DNA from: Chloroflexota bacterium
GTDB lineage: Bacteria; Chloroflexota; Anaerolineae; Anaerolineales; UBA4823
Assembly: GCA_020349245.1 (NCBI GenBank)
Contig: CP070764.1
Coordinates: 1,025,759-1,078,716 of the forward strand
Length of the DNA: 52,958 nt
Direction: 5' to 3'
Under the pieces are notes generated by a model that saw nothing but the letters and a program-made list of their open reading frames with translations, did no database searches and was not told where the DNA came from. Numbering within the stretch: the first letter of the stretch is position 1; each line of letters opens with the position of its first letter. Positions 1 through 7,848 of this stretch are shown in pieces. Both the position numbers and the translations under genes were made by a program.

Positions 1-34
1 TTCAAAAATTAGGAAATAGTATGGGCGGTGGAGA

Positions 35-1585
35 TCACGGCGCTGCTGGTGGTGCAACAACCGGGACGTTGTTGGTGTTTTCAGATTTACAGTAGCGAGC
101 TGGCACCCAACCCCGGTTATCAGAAGCGATATCGCTTGGGAGGTTGACGATCCAATATTCACCGTCAGTGCTCACCCCAACGACCGCCAAGATCGAACCT
201 ATGGGTACAGTACCGTAACTGGGAAAAGCATTGCCGGGACCGCTGCGCACATTTACCGGTTCAATAGTTATGGCAGCCGGTGCTCCGGAACCAGGTGCCG
301 CGGCAGTGATTTTCTTGGGCAAAGCGGGGGTTTTAATTACAGGTGCACTGCCAGAATTCTGCGTACTGACATACGCCCCAAAGACCCATCCCATGCCATC
401 TGCAGCCAGGCTGGAGGGCAGCTTAATTGCCCACCATTCTCCATCTTCACTCTTGCCGCTGATCTCTACCTGGGCACCAGTCGGAGAGACTCCGAAGACT
501 GGAAACTCAAGGGTTGGTCCACTGCGAATGGTGGTCGTTTCGAGCATGGTTGCGGAGGGAGCACCAGCGGCAGGAGGAGGTGCGTTGACGATCGGCGGAA
601 GCAGTGGTGGAAGTATTGTGGCTATTGTCGCTCCTCTGGGATTGGAGAGGGTGACATAGCTCGCCGATACCCAGCCAGTCTCATTGCCTGAGACGGAGAC
701 AGGAACCTTGACTGCATACCAGCGGGAATCCGGGCTGATACCCAATACTTCCCCGGTGGTATTTTCAGGAGCAATACCTAAAATTGGAAATTGCATACCT
801 GGACCGCTGCGAACGTTCAGGTTCACAGTAGAAGTTACAGTTGGACCGGTTTCTTGCGGAGGTCGCAGAGAAATATCCGGAAAGCGGGGACGGGTGCTCT
901 CCTTTGGGTAAAAATCATCCTCCAATATCCACACATTGAGATTATCAAATTCAACGGTGAAGCTATTTGGGGTAGCTGCGCGGACAAAATAACCGATCTT
1001 CCCCGGGCTCAGGAAACGCGCATCCTGGACTTGCTGGAGGAACTCGCCATTTGCGTATAGATAATAATCTGATCCGCTGGCAACTACGCCAATGCGGTTC
1101 GTCTCATTGGGTTTGAAGTTGATCGCTGTGTCGCTGGTTGGACCCGCCAGCAGGGTCATCGTCTGACCATCCCAAACTGCCATGGCAAACTGTCCAGAGC
1201 AGTTCAATCCATATAAGTAGCCGCGGTTATTATCTGGGGCCCGGAAAAGCATCCCGAAGTAATCCTGAGGATCACAGCTATCCGGCAGTTTCACTTCGCT
1301 TTCGAGGTAAAAATTCTCCAATAGCGGCCAGGTAACCTCCCAGCAAGCCCTGCCCTGCAATCCTTTTGCGGTCATTACGTATTTTCCACCTTTGATCTCC
1401 GATTTAAAACATTGAGCATCAAATAACGTCCAGTTGTTATCATTCCCGAATTCGTCTTTTCCACTCGGTTCTCCCAGTACCTCCGCCGGGTCACCAGAAA
1501 CCGGTGGTACAGGTGTGGACTCGCTGCGACATGCGGACAGGATTATTGTGAACAGCATAATTGTAATGATCAGCGCTTTTTTCAT
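35..1585 (-). CDS. SH3b-repeat lipoprotein with N-terminal lectin-like domain
   Basis: This is a 516-residue predicted surface lipoprotein. The N-terminus has a basic start, a hydrophobic stretch and a lipobox ending LSAC, with the lipidated Cys at residue 19. Residues about 45-220 resemble a concanavalin/LamG-type jelly roll (W-rich, 'FDNLNVWI' at the end). Three bacterial SH3 domains follow at about 253-315, 348-410 and 443-500, each carrying the 'NVRSGPG' or 'TIRSGPT' signature, joined by Pro/Ala-rich linkers. Such SH3b domains usually bind peptidoglycan or wall-associated ligands, so a role in cell-envelope binding is likely, but the ligand is unknown. The gene is complete, with its stop near the left edge. 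It is monocistronic as far as can be seen. Confidence 0.85.
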   Translation of the reverse strand: MKKALIITIMLFTIILSACRSESTPVPPVSGDPAEVLGEPSGKDEFGNDNNWTLFDAQCFKSEIKGGKYVMTAKGLQGRACWEVTWPLLENFYLESEVKLPDSCDPQDYFGMLFRAPDNNRGYLYGLNCSGQFAMAVWDGQTMTLLAGPTSDTAINFKPNETNRIGVVASGSDYYLYANGEFLQQVQDARFLSPGKIGYFVRAATPNSFTVEFDNLNVWILEDDFYPKESTRPRFPDISLRPPQETGPTVTSTVNLNVRSGPGMQFPILGIAPENTTGEVLGISPDSRWYAVKVPVSVSGNETGWVSASYVTLSNPRGATIATILPPLLPPIVNAPPPAAGAPSATMLETTTIRSGPTLEFPVFGVSPTGAQVEISGKSEDGEWWAIKLPSSLAADGMGWVFGAYVSTQNSGSAPVIKTPALPKKITAAAPGSGAPAAITIEPVNVRSGPGNAFPSYGTVPIGSILAVVGVSTDGEYWIVNLPSDIASDNRGWVPARYCKSENTNNVPVVAPPAAP

Positions 1586-2117
1586 CGCACCCTTCCTAGT
1601 TGTTATCTTTATTCGCCAAATTCATATAGATTATACATTTTACCTGCAGGTCTGTGACCTGATTATTGGAAGGCAGAATCCCTCACACCAGCTTCTGGTT
1701 TGACACATCCCGGGGAATAAAGCGAATCCAGGTTGCCAATGGATTGGTTTCCACGATCTCAAGTTCAATTCTATGTTCAAATCGATATGGTCTAGTGGTC
1801 AGTCAGGATGAATTTGATGGAGTTGTCATTCCGAGTGAAGCGAGGAATCTCTGAAACGAACGTAACATAATCCTATCGGCAGGTCAAACGACCCAAGATT
1901 CAAGGGAATAATCACCGCAAAGAACGCGGCTCGGAATGACATGACTTTATCGCTGGTATGGCCTAATTCCATCCATTTCAGATTGACGAAGCACTAGGAA
2001 TATCTCCTAGTATTATTCATCGGGAAGAATGGCAAGGTTAGAATCGTTGAGAAAAATCTTATACGAAATGGATTTGATCAAGCGAAATAACTCAAAAAAA
2101 TTTGTCCGAATACAAGA
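1586..2117. other. Gene-free stretch with an inverted-repeat element
   Basis: No convincing reading frame occurs between the lipoprotein gene and the UroD-like gene. The only structure I can support is the short inverted-repeat element listed separately. The rest is AT-rich and presumably contains the promoter of the leftward lipoprotein gene. Confidence 0.5.
1824..1941. repeat. 118-bp MITE/REP-like element with 12-bp inverted ends
   Basis: The left end TGTCATTCCGAG (1824-1835) is the exact reverse complement of the right end CTCGGAATGACA (1930-1941). The internal sequence next to the left end reads TGAAGCGAGGAATCT. This 'CATTCCGAG...GCGAGGAATCT' type of sequence recurs in many bacterial genomes as a dispersed non-coding repeat (from memory, not searched). 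There is no open frame inside. A transposase-dependent miniature element or a REP-like hairpin are both possible. Confidence 0.6.
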
Positions 2118-3161
2118 TCAGTAAGACCCAAGTTCAGCAGCCAATTCCATGAACCAGGCAATTTTATCTACGGGTGCAATGGCAGGCACTTCACAACCTG
2201 GTGCAAGGATAAAGCCACTTTCATCCAAGACCTGCCCCAAGCACTTCTGTATTGCCTCTCCCATGACATCCCTGCTACCGGCCAGGAAACAATCTGTGGG
2301 GACGTTCCCGATTAGGACAGCCTTGCCCCGCGTCACTTCTACAGCTTTTCCCAGGTCTGTGCCCGAGTCAATACTGATGTTGCTGGCACCCGTAGCCACC
2401 ATATCTTCCAGGATGGGATTTGCATTCCCGCAGATGTGGATGCCGACCCCGATCTCTTTCTCCTTAAAATAAGATACCAGTTCCTTGTGGTAAGGGAAGA
2501 CATATTTCCGGTAGATTTCTGGGGAGATCAGGTTGCATGACGCCGGTGCTTCGGAATAGCCAATCCCGATATTGTTTTCATGCAGTGCTTCAGTAAAGCG
2601 TTTGGTGGCCTCAGTGCTGATCCTCATCAGTTCGTGCACAAAATCGGGGTCCATTTTTGTATCGAGGATTAAATTACTGGCACCCCGCAGACCCATGGCG
2701 ATAGTCCAAGGTCCTGCGATCACGCCAGAGACAGGTGCATTGGTTACAACTTTCTTAGTCTCGGCGCAGGCTTCCAGATAGCCTGGTATCCGCCCGTCAT
2801 TGTGCGGGTCAGGGAGTTTTAACTTGTTCAAGTTGCTCTTGTCAGCCAAGAATTCTTTGACCACCACACTCATGCTTTCTTCCGGGTAGCGCAGCTCGTT
2901 GCCCATGGCTTCAATATCCATGCTTAGATCCCACATCATGATCATGATATCTGGCTGGTAACGCTGGTACGCAGCAATCTGGGCTTGAGTGAAGACCCGG
3001 TGATCCTGAAGAAACTCTCGAACAGATACACCGAGCAGCTTTGCATTACAGGCCCCGGTGAATATGTATGCTGGTACTCGATCGAGTTCGGGATTCAGGT
3101 CAGTGAAGGTTTTCTTGAACGCAGCTGAAACCCGTTGTTTGCCTGTTAACGCCTGTTTCAT
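2118..3161 (-). CDS. Uroporphyrinogen decarboxylase / MtaA-CmuA family methyltransferase
   Basis: The 347-residue protein belongs to the URO-D superfamily. It carries the zinc-ligand pattern of methylcobamide:CoM methyltransferases (MtaA/MtbA) and CmuA: H242-x-C244 ('HICGN') and a distal C323 ('APGCE'). True uroporphyrinogen decarboxylases lack this pattern. The family moves methyl groups between a corrinoid protein and a thiol acceptor, or acts in demethylation. No corrinoid protein, substrate methyltransferase or reactivase gene lies next to it, so the substrate is unknown. The gene starts with ATG and stands alone on the minus strand, separated from both neighbours by more than 500 bp. Heme biosynthesis is unlikely given the Cys/His set and the missing heme neighbours. 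Confidence 0.8.
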   Translation of the reverse strand: MKQALTGKQRVSAAFKKTFTDLNPELDRVPAYIFTGACNAKLLGVSVREFLQDHRVFTQAQIAAYQRYQPDIMIMMWDLSMDIEAMGNELRYPEESMSVVVKEFLADKSNLNKLKLPDPHNDGRIPGYLEACAETKKVVTNAPVSGVIAGPWTIAMGLRGASNLILDTKMDPDFVHELMRISTEATKRFTEALHENNIGIGYSEAPASCNLISPEIYRKYVFPYHKELVSYFKEKEIGVGIHICGNANPILEDMVATGASNISIDSGTDLGKAVEVTRGKAVLIGNVPTDCFLAGSRDVMGEAIQKCLGQVLDESGFILAPGCEVPAIAPVDKIAWFMELAAELGSY

Positions 3162-4348
3162 AATTCACCTGCTTCTTTCCAGATGCAAATCTGCTCTTGG
3201 TAACAAACCAGGAAACTACCTGCAAATTCGATAAGGCTGGCGATCGCATGTGCTACCCAGCGTGACAATCCTCGCCCCAAAATTGCGAGCCCTTCGTTAG
3301 CAGATTGCTTCCTTGAACCAAATTTGATTGAGTGGTCTCCATGTTCGCTCGGGTATCTGATCTCAAGATTTGAGCATCTTCACTGCCACGGGATTTGTGA
3401 ATTGACCTAATAATTTGTTAAATCACAATTCATGCTCCTGGACAGTTGCCATGCAAATCTCCTTGATAGCAGATTTTTTCAGGAAGTTAATGGATGGTTC
3501 AGAAATACCACGCATTCCAGATTGATGGATTATACATGTCTTCCAATTTTCTGAAGAAGAGACTTGTGTCGAAAAACGATCTGCAATCATCTGTTGTTCT
3601 ATTACGGTCAAATAATTTATGTCCCAAATTAAGTGGAAAATCCCTTTGGGATACAAAAATTGTTCTTGATCCGGCAGTCTGAATAATCAGTCTGTGACCA
3701 GGTCCTTTCGATCAGGAATGGAGTTTTACCTGACAGGTATATGCATCATCATCTCCCGATGAGTTGGTCTTAACAAATAATCGCATTGAGTGGCGATGCA
3801 GTCCAGGCATGGATGCTAAATTCGATTTGGGAGAATGAGATTCCAGCGATGAATCCACTCCTGTTCTGAGTTGCGCGTTCGGGGAAACATCTCATGGCCC
3901 TTTCTTGATGGTCATCGAGAATTATTTTGGTGAGGAGTGGATCTCCTTCAATAATCTGGATCGTTTTCATTCATGTGGAGATTGGATAGAGCCTGTTATT
4001 CGACCGCAGGACCTTGCAATACTTTACCTCTGAAAATGATGGATAATTTCTGGGAAATTAAAGAGGAAGATTTGAAATCATGGGATGAAAAACATTAATT
4101 TGATACCCACCACTTTTCCCCGAGTATAACCTTGGCAATATAGTTGTGTGAAACACAGCTGCAAGAGAAACATGTTGGGTGAATTATTCCAGGTCCAGAA
4201 GAAGTTCGCCTGAAATATTAGGCAAGATACGAGCTGGGCAGGCTGCTTGAAAAGGAGTAAGGTCACTGATTTTACTCAGGTATAATCCTGAGAATGAAGA
4301 ATTCGGTGGTTTTTACTGGGTAAACATCCTGTATCATTGAGAAAATTT
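3162..4348. other. 1.2-kb gene-free stretch
   Basis: Only short frames with no recognisable protein character occur here, on either strand. I see no tRNA or array. The last 75 bases hold the promoter-like palindrome of the aldehyde oxidoreductase gene, listed separately. The rest may be decayed coding DNA, but I cannot identify a parent gene. Confidence 0.4.
4275..4292 (+). promoter_or_regulatory. -10 box embedded in a perfect palindrome
   Basis: The sequence CTCAGG-TATAAT-CCTGAG is a perfect 6-bp inverted repeat whose spacer is an exact consensus -10 hexamer (4281-4286), 62 bp ahead of the ATG at 4349. No good -35 hexamer sits 16-18 bp upstream, as expected for an activator-dependent or repressor-covered promoter. 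I read it as a candidate operator/promoter for the oxidoreductase gene. A chance palindrome remains possible. Confidence 0.4.
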
Positions 4349-6049
4349 ATGAACATCTGGCGTATTAACACCCGAACAAAACAGCATTCCATTTTAGATG
4401 TACCGGATGCCTGGAAATTTCTTGGTGGCCGCGGTTTGTTGGCCAAAATTATGGTGGACGAGGTTCCCCCAACTTGTGATCCGCTGGGACCAAATAACAA
4501 ATTAATTTTCGCACCGGGGTTGCTGGTCGGGCACCGGCTTTCCAGCCTGGACCGCATTTCAATCGGTGGGAAAAGCCCGTTAACGAGGGGTATTAAAGAA
4601 GCAAATGCGGGTGGAAGAACTGGATTTCACCTAAGCCACTTGGGAATTAAGGCGCTGATCATCGAAGATCAACCCAAGGAATTCATCTGGCAGATCATCA
4701 GTATAAATAAAGAAGGTGTTCAATTCAAGGAAGCGGGCGAACTGGTTGGTCAGGGAGTTTACACCGCTGCTGCGAGTTTGATCGAAATGTACGGGGAAGA
4801 TGTAGCCATTGCCATGATCGGCCCAAGTGGGGAGATAAAGCTACGGGCAGCCGGAATCCAGAATCTTGACCAGGATAAAACCCCTTCCCGGATCGCAGCA
4901 AGAGGAGGTCTGGGGGCGGTTATGGGTTCAAAGGGTATCAAGGCTATCGTGATTGATGCAGAGGGTGGGAAGCAACCACCAATTTTCGCCCCGGCATCTT
5001 TCAAAGAAGCCAGAAAACGCTTCACCATCGCCCTGGTAAATCACCCGCAGACAACTTCTTATGCGGATTTCGGAACAGCAAACATGGCGAATTTGTGCAA
5101 TGGCTTTGCGGGCTTACCGACCCGCAACTTCAGCCAAGGTACCTTTGAGGAAGTCGAGAAAATTGCCGGTGAGCAGCTGCGTGCAATGCTGCTGGAACGA
5201 GGAGAGAGAGCAAAGACTACCCATGCCTGCATGGCAGGCTGCTCAATTCGCTGTTCGAACGTCGTTTCAGATCCAGGTGATGACCAGGTTGTCGTGTCGC
5301 CTTTGGAATATGAAACCATTGGCCTGATGGGTTCAAATCTGGGGATTGATGACCTTGATGTAATCGCCAGGTTGAACCGGGAGGTTAATGACCTTGGATT
5401 GGATTCTATTGAAATTGGTGCTGCCCTGGGTATAGCCTGCGAAGCGGGTTTAATGTCATTTGGAGATGGGGATCGAGCCCTGGAATTAATTAGGGAGATT
5501 CGCACAAGAACGCCATTGGGGCGTGTCTTGGGAAACGGTGCTGCGATAACAGGCCAGGTGTATGGGATTGAACGAGTGCCCGTGGTCAAGAATCAAGCGA
5601 TTTCTGCTTACGACCCGCGAGCGATTAAGGGGACCGGAGTGACCTATGCCACATCTCCGCAGGGCGCCGACCATACCAGTGGATTAACGATCCGCGCCAA
5701 GATTAAACATACCCAGCCAGAAGGCCAGGTACAGGTATCGAGGGACGCACAGTTGAAAATGGCCGGTTATGATTCGCTGGGTGCCTGCATTTTCAGCAGT
5801 TTTGGGTTTGCAGATGCTCCGGAAACAATCTCCGATTTGGTAAACGCGCGCTACGGAACGGATTTTGGGATTGATCTGCTTAAGGACCTCGGCCGCGAAG
5901 CGATCAACCTCGAAAGAGAGTTCAACCGCAAAGCAGGGTTTACCACGGCAGATGACCGTGTGCCGGAATGGATGACCCGCGAAGCTTTGCCCCCGCACAA
6001 CACTGTTTTTGATGTCCCAGAAGAGGAGCTGGACAGTATTTTTGATTAA
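4349..6049 (+). CDS. Aldehyde:ferredoxin oxidoreductase (tungsten AOR family)
   Basis: The 566-residue product matches the AOR family in length and motifs. Residues 1-210 hold the tungstopterin-binding N-terminal domain, with 'GGRGL' near 26-30 and 'GPSGE' near 158. The [4Fe-4S] cluster ligands are C294-x3-C298-x3-C302 and distal C480 ('LGACIFSS'). The enzyme oxidises aldehydes to acids, or runs in reverse, with ferredoxin in the cytoplasm. I chose ATG 4349 because 'MNIWRIN' aligns with the usual family start; an in-frame TTG at 4337 would add four residues. It stands alone without MoaD- or ferredoxin-like neighbours. The class within the family (AOR, FOR, or a general reductase) cannot be set by eye. 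Confidence 0.9.
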   Translation: MNIWRINTRTKQHSILDVPDAWKFLGGRGLLAKIMVDEVPPTCDPLGPNNKLIFAPGLLVGHRLSSLDRISIGGKSPLTRGIKEANAGGRTGFHLSHLGIKALIIEDQPKEFIWQIISINKEGVQFKEAGELVGQGVYTAAASLIEMYGEDVAIAMIGPSGEIKLRAAGIQNLDQDKTPSRIAARGGLGAVMGSKGIKAIVIDAEGGKQPPIFAPASFKEARKRFTIALVNHPQTTSYADFGTANMANLCNGFAGLPTRNFSQGTFEEVEKIAGEQLRAMLLERGERAKTTHACMAGCSIRCSNVVSDPGDDQVVVSPLEYETIGLMGSNLGIDDLDVIARLNREVNDLGLDSIEIGAALGIACEAGLMSFGDGDRALELIREIRTRTPLGRVLGNGAAITGQVYGIERVPVVKNQAISAYDPRAIKGTGVTYATSPQGADHTSGLTIRAKIKHTQPEGQVQVSRDAQLKMAGYDSLGACIFSSFGFADAPETISDLVNARYGTDFGIDLLKDLGREAINLEREFNRKAGFTTADDRVPEWMTREALPPHNTVFDVPEEELDSIFD

Positions 6050-6229
6050 TCTACTTTCGTGATATTTTGTGATTTTCAAGCTTCTTGGTCATGAGAATTA
6101 CCCCTAGGGCTTACGCTCTACCAATTTTGTCCTGACAATTCCTCAGAGCTGGGATTGGATTTTATGCAGATGAAGTTAATTGCTGACTGAATGCACGCTT
6201 CACGCAGATCAAAATTATTTTCAATTCCC

Positions 6230-7177
6230 TCAAGAAATACCCCGAACAATAAAATCGCGCCGATGCACGAAATATGCGGGGGTGAGCCGACGAAATGTGT
6301 TCCCCAATGACTTGATCCCGTTGCCCCCTCGCGTTCGGCCATTATTGACTGTTGCGAAAAAGATGCTGACATCACTCAGACTGATCTCTTGAGCCGTTTC
6401 TTGAGGGTATACCATCGCTACATGACCATGTCTCTTTGGCACGGTATTTTCTGCCAATGCAAAGACTGGTATACCCAGACTGGCTAGGACCCGAGCTGTG
6501 GTTAGGATAATCGGTTGCCAGCCTTCACCGTAGATCCCGCCTGCCTCTGGGTGAGTAATCCAGCGGTAAAGCATATTTGCGCTCATCTCAGTATCGCCAA
6601 TCCAATGTGGAAGATGGAGCTGTAACGCTCGGGACCAATCCCAGGCAGCAATGTTGCACATCGTTACTCTTTCACCTGGTGCTGCAACATACCTTGGATT
6701 TTCGAATCCTGTATATTCAACAACCCTCATCAATGCCTCTGGGCTCCGCTCACCTGGTCGGTTCACAACTTTGGGATCGATTCTTATCGGTAAATGCCGG
6801 TTGGTGCTATCCCATTCATGAGGCATGAGCTTTCGTTTAGAATCAGAATACTTGTTTTCATCAAATACATAGCTTGTGGGTGAAGCGGGATTGAAATACC
6901 CAACCTGATCTAAGAATTTCTTCATTCCTGGATTGATATCATCATATTGACTCATTGAATCCCAATCGGTTGATTGTTCATTTACCTGAGATCCGACGCT
7001 TTTTTGATCGTCTGCCAATCCTTCAATCTCTCGCAAATCCTCCCGGCGAACAGAACCGCTGACTGTGAACAGGCTATTTGATTCCACCTCAAAAAATGAT
7101 CGCTTTCGCCAGGTCAAAGCCCAACCACCTATTAAGTTGGCTGCGAAATACAAAAATTCTCTACGGGATATAGTCAT
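6230..7177 (-). CDS. Tat-exported protein with papain/NlpC-P60-like C-H pair
   Basis: This is a 315-residue hypothetical protein. Residues 4-9 are a textbook twin-arginine motif (SRREFL) followed by a hydrophobic stretch (AANLIGGWAL), so export in folded form is likely. The C-terminal half has C174 in 'TMCNIAAWDWS' and H252 in 'RHGHVAMVYP', a Cys...GHVAxV spacing seen in CHAP/NlpC-P60 papain-fold peptidases. The central 60-140 region is unlike any family I know. A cell-wall hydrolase or amidase role is therefore an inference from two motifs. The gene is convergent with the AOR gene. The ribosome site (AGGTTG, about 9 bases ahead) is weak. Confidence 0.6.
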   Translation of the reverse strand: MTISRREFLYFAANLIGGWALTWRKRSFFEVESNSLFTVSGSVRREDLREIEGLADDQKSVGSQVNEQSTDWDSMSQYDDINPGMKKFLDQVGYFNPASPTSYVFDENKYSDSKRKLMPHEWDSTNRHLPIRIDPKVVNRPGERSPEALMRVVEYTGFENPRYVAAPGERVTMCNIAAWDWSRALQLHLPHWIGDTEMSANMLYRWITHPEAGGIYGEGWQPIILTTARVLASLGIPVFALAENTVPKRHGHVAMVYPQETAQEISLSDVSIFFATVNNGRTRGGNGIKSLGNTFRRLTPAYFVHRRDFIVRGIS

Positions 7178-7510
7178 AAAAATTCAACCTTTAATCAACA
7201 CTATTTTGCGGGTGGAAGAGCAGCATAAAAAAATTTATCAGCTTTTCATGAGATGAAGATGAGATATATATAAATATTGATTGTGTGAAAGTCCTGTTCA
7301 TGGGTACCAGGAATTTTTTATTTCACTAATCCAGCAGAGAGGATGGTTTGTATGAATTAACAGGTTCAATTGGGGGAAAATATATGTGAATGCAAAAAAG
7401 AATAAAAGATAGAAGCCGCTTTAAGATTTCAATTGGTCATAGTTTATTAATTCCACGTCATATTGCTGTCATTTTTTTTTGCGATATTCATCCCGATTGG
7501 TTGCGGCAAC

Positions 7511-7539
7511 TTGATTTTTTATAAAATTTCATCCATAAT
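7511..7539 (+). promoter_or_regulatory. Sigma-70-type promoter of the cstA-like gene
   Basis: TTGATT (7511-7516), a 17-bp spacer and CATAAT (7534-7539) match the consensus at 5 of 6 positions in each box. Transcription would start near 7546, giving a leader of about 300 nt before the ATG at 7849. Confidence 0.55.
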
Positions 7540-7575
7540 GGAATAACTTTTCCTTTTTTAATGTGTTATTAATCT

Positions 7576-7696
7576 TTGCAGGAGAACGGCGGACTACAGC
7601 AGCCTCCCACACATTCATTTGGATAGGCATGAAAGGGACGCTTGATCTAACTGGTCGATATGCAAGACTCACCAGGAGGGGGATGGTCGGATAATA
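7576..7696 (+). promoter_or_regulatory. Candidate structured leader (riboswitch-like), class unknown
   Basis: Between the promoter and the terminator hairpin lies about 120 nt of GC-richer leader. It contains possible pairings: GCCTCC near 7603 with GGAGGG near 7675, and ACCA with TGGT around 7671-7687. The arrangement promoter, structured segment, intrinsic terminator, gene is that of a transcription-attenuating riboswitch. I compared it from memory with c-di-GMP, TPP, SAM, glycine, T-box and ZTP consensus cores and found no match. It may be a new class, a protein-binding leader, or no switch at all. Confidence 0.3.
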
Positions 7697-7740
7697 GCCA
7701 TTGGGGCTATACCTAGCCCTGGTGGCATTTTGTTTGTTTT
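7697..7740 (+). terminator. Intrinsic terminator inside the cstA leader
   Basis: GCCA-TT-GGGGCTA pairs with TAGCCCT-GG-TGGC around a TACC loop (7697-7726), followed directly by a T-rich run (ATTTTGTTTGTTTT). It lies 108 bp upstream of the start codon on the same strand, so it would stop transcription before the gene unless antagonised. Confidence 0.65.
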
Positions 7741-7848
7741 CAGAAGGAGGTGATTATCGAAAGTTACCATTGAAGGGATGCCAAAGGCATGGAAATTTTG
7801 ACGTATTATTCGCATTAAATTGTTTTGGTCTTTTAAGGAGAGGACACC

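Larger units (their letters stand above)
7178..7848. other. Intergenic region holding the cstA promoter and long leader
   Basis: This divergent region contains a strong sigma-70-type promoter at 7511-7539, then about 300 nt of transcribed leader with a terminator hairpin (7697-7740) and a very strong anti-SD match (7744-7755). The part before 7511 is AT-rich and must also hold the promoter of the leftward Tat protein. I see no protein-coding frame in it. Confidence 0.55.

Noticed and set aside
3423..4266. Several 60-80-codon frames in the gene-free stretch
   Set aside because: No ribosome sites, irregular composition and overlapping frames on both strands; nothing recognisable.
5059..5589. 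176-codon reverse-strand frame within the AOR gene
   Set aside because: It is opposite conserved AOR sequence, including the cluster cysteines, and is low-complexity Ser/Pro/Arg-rich antisense.
7576..7696. c-di-GMP riboswitch, suggested by GAAAGGGACGC in the leader
   Set aside because: The conserved CAAAGC and the other core segments of that class are missing, so the match is only local.
7744..7755. Fragment of a 16S rRNA 3' end
   Set aside because: Similarity stops after about 12 bases and no other rRNA sequence flanks it.
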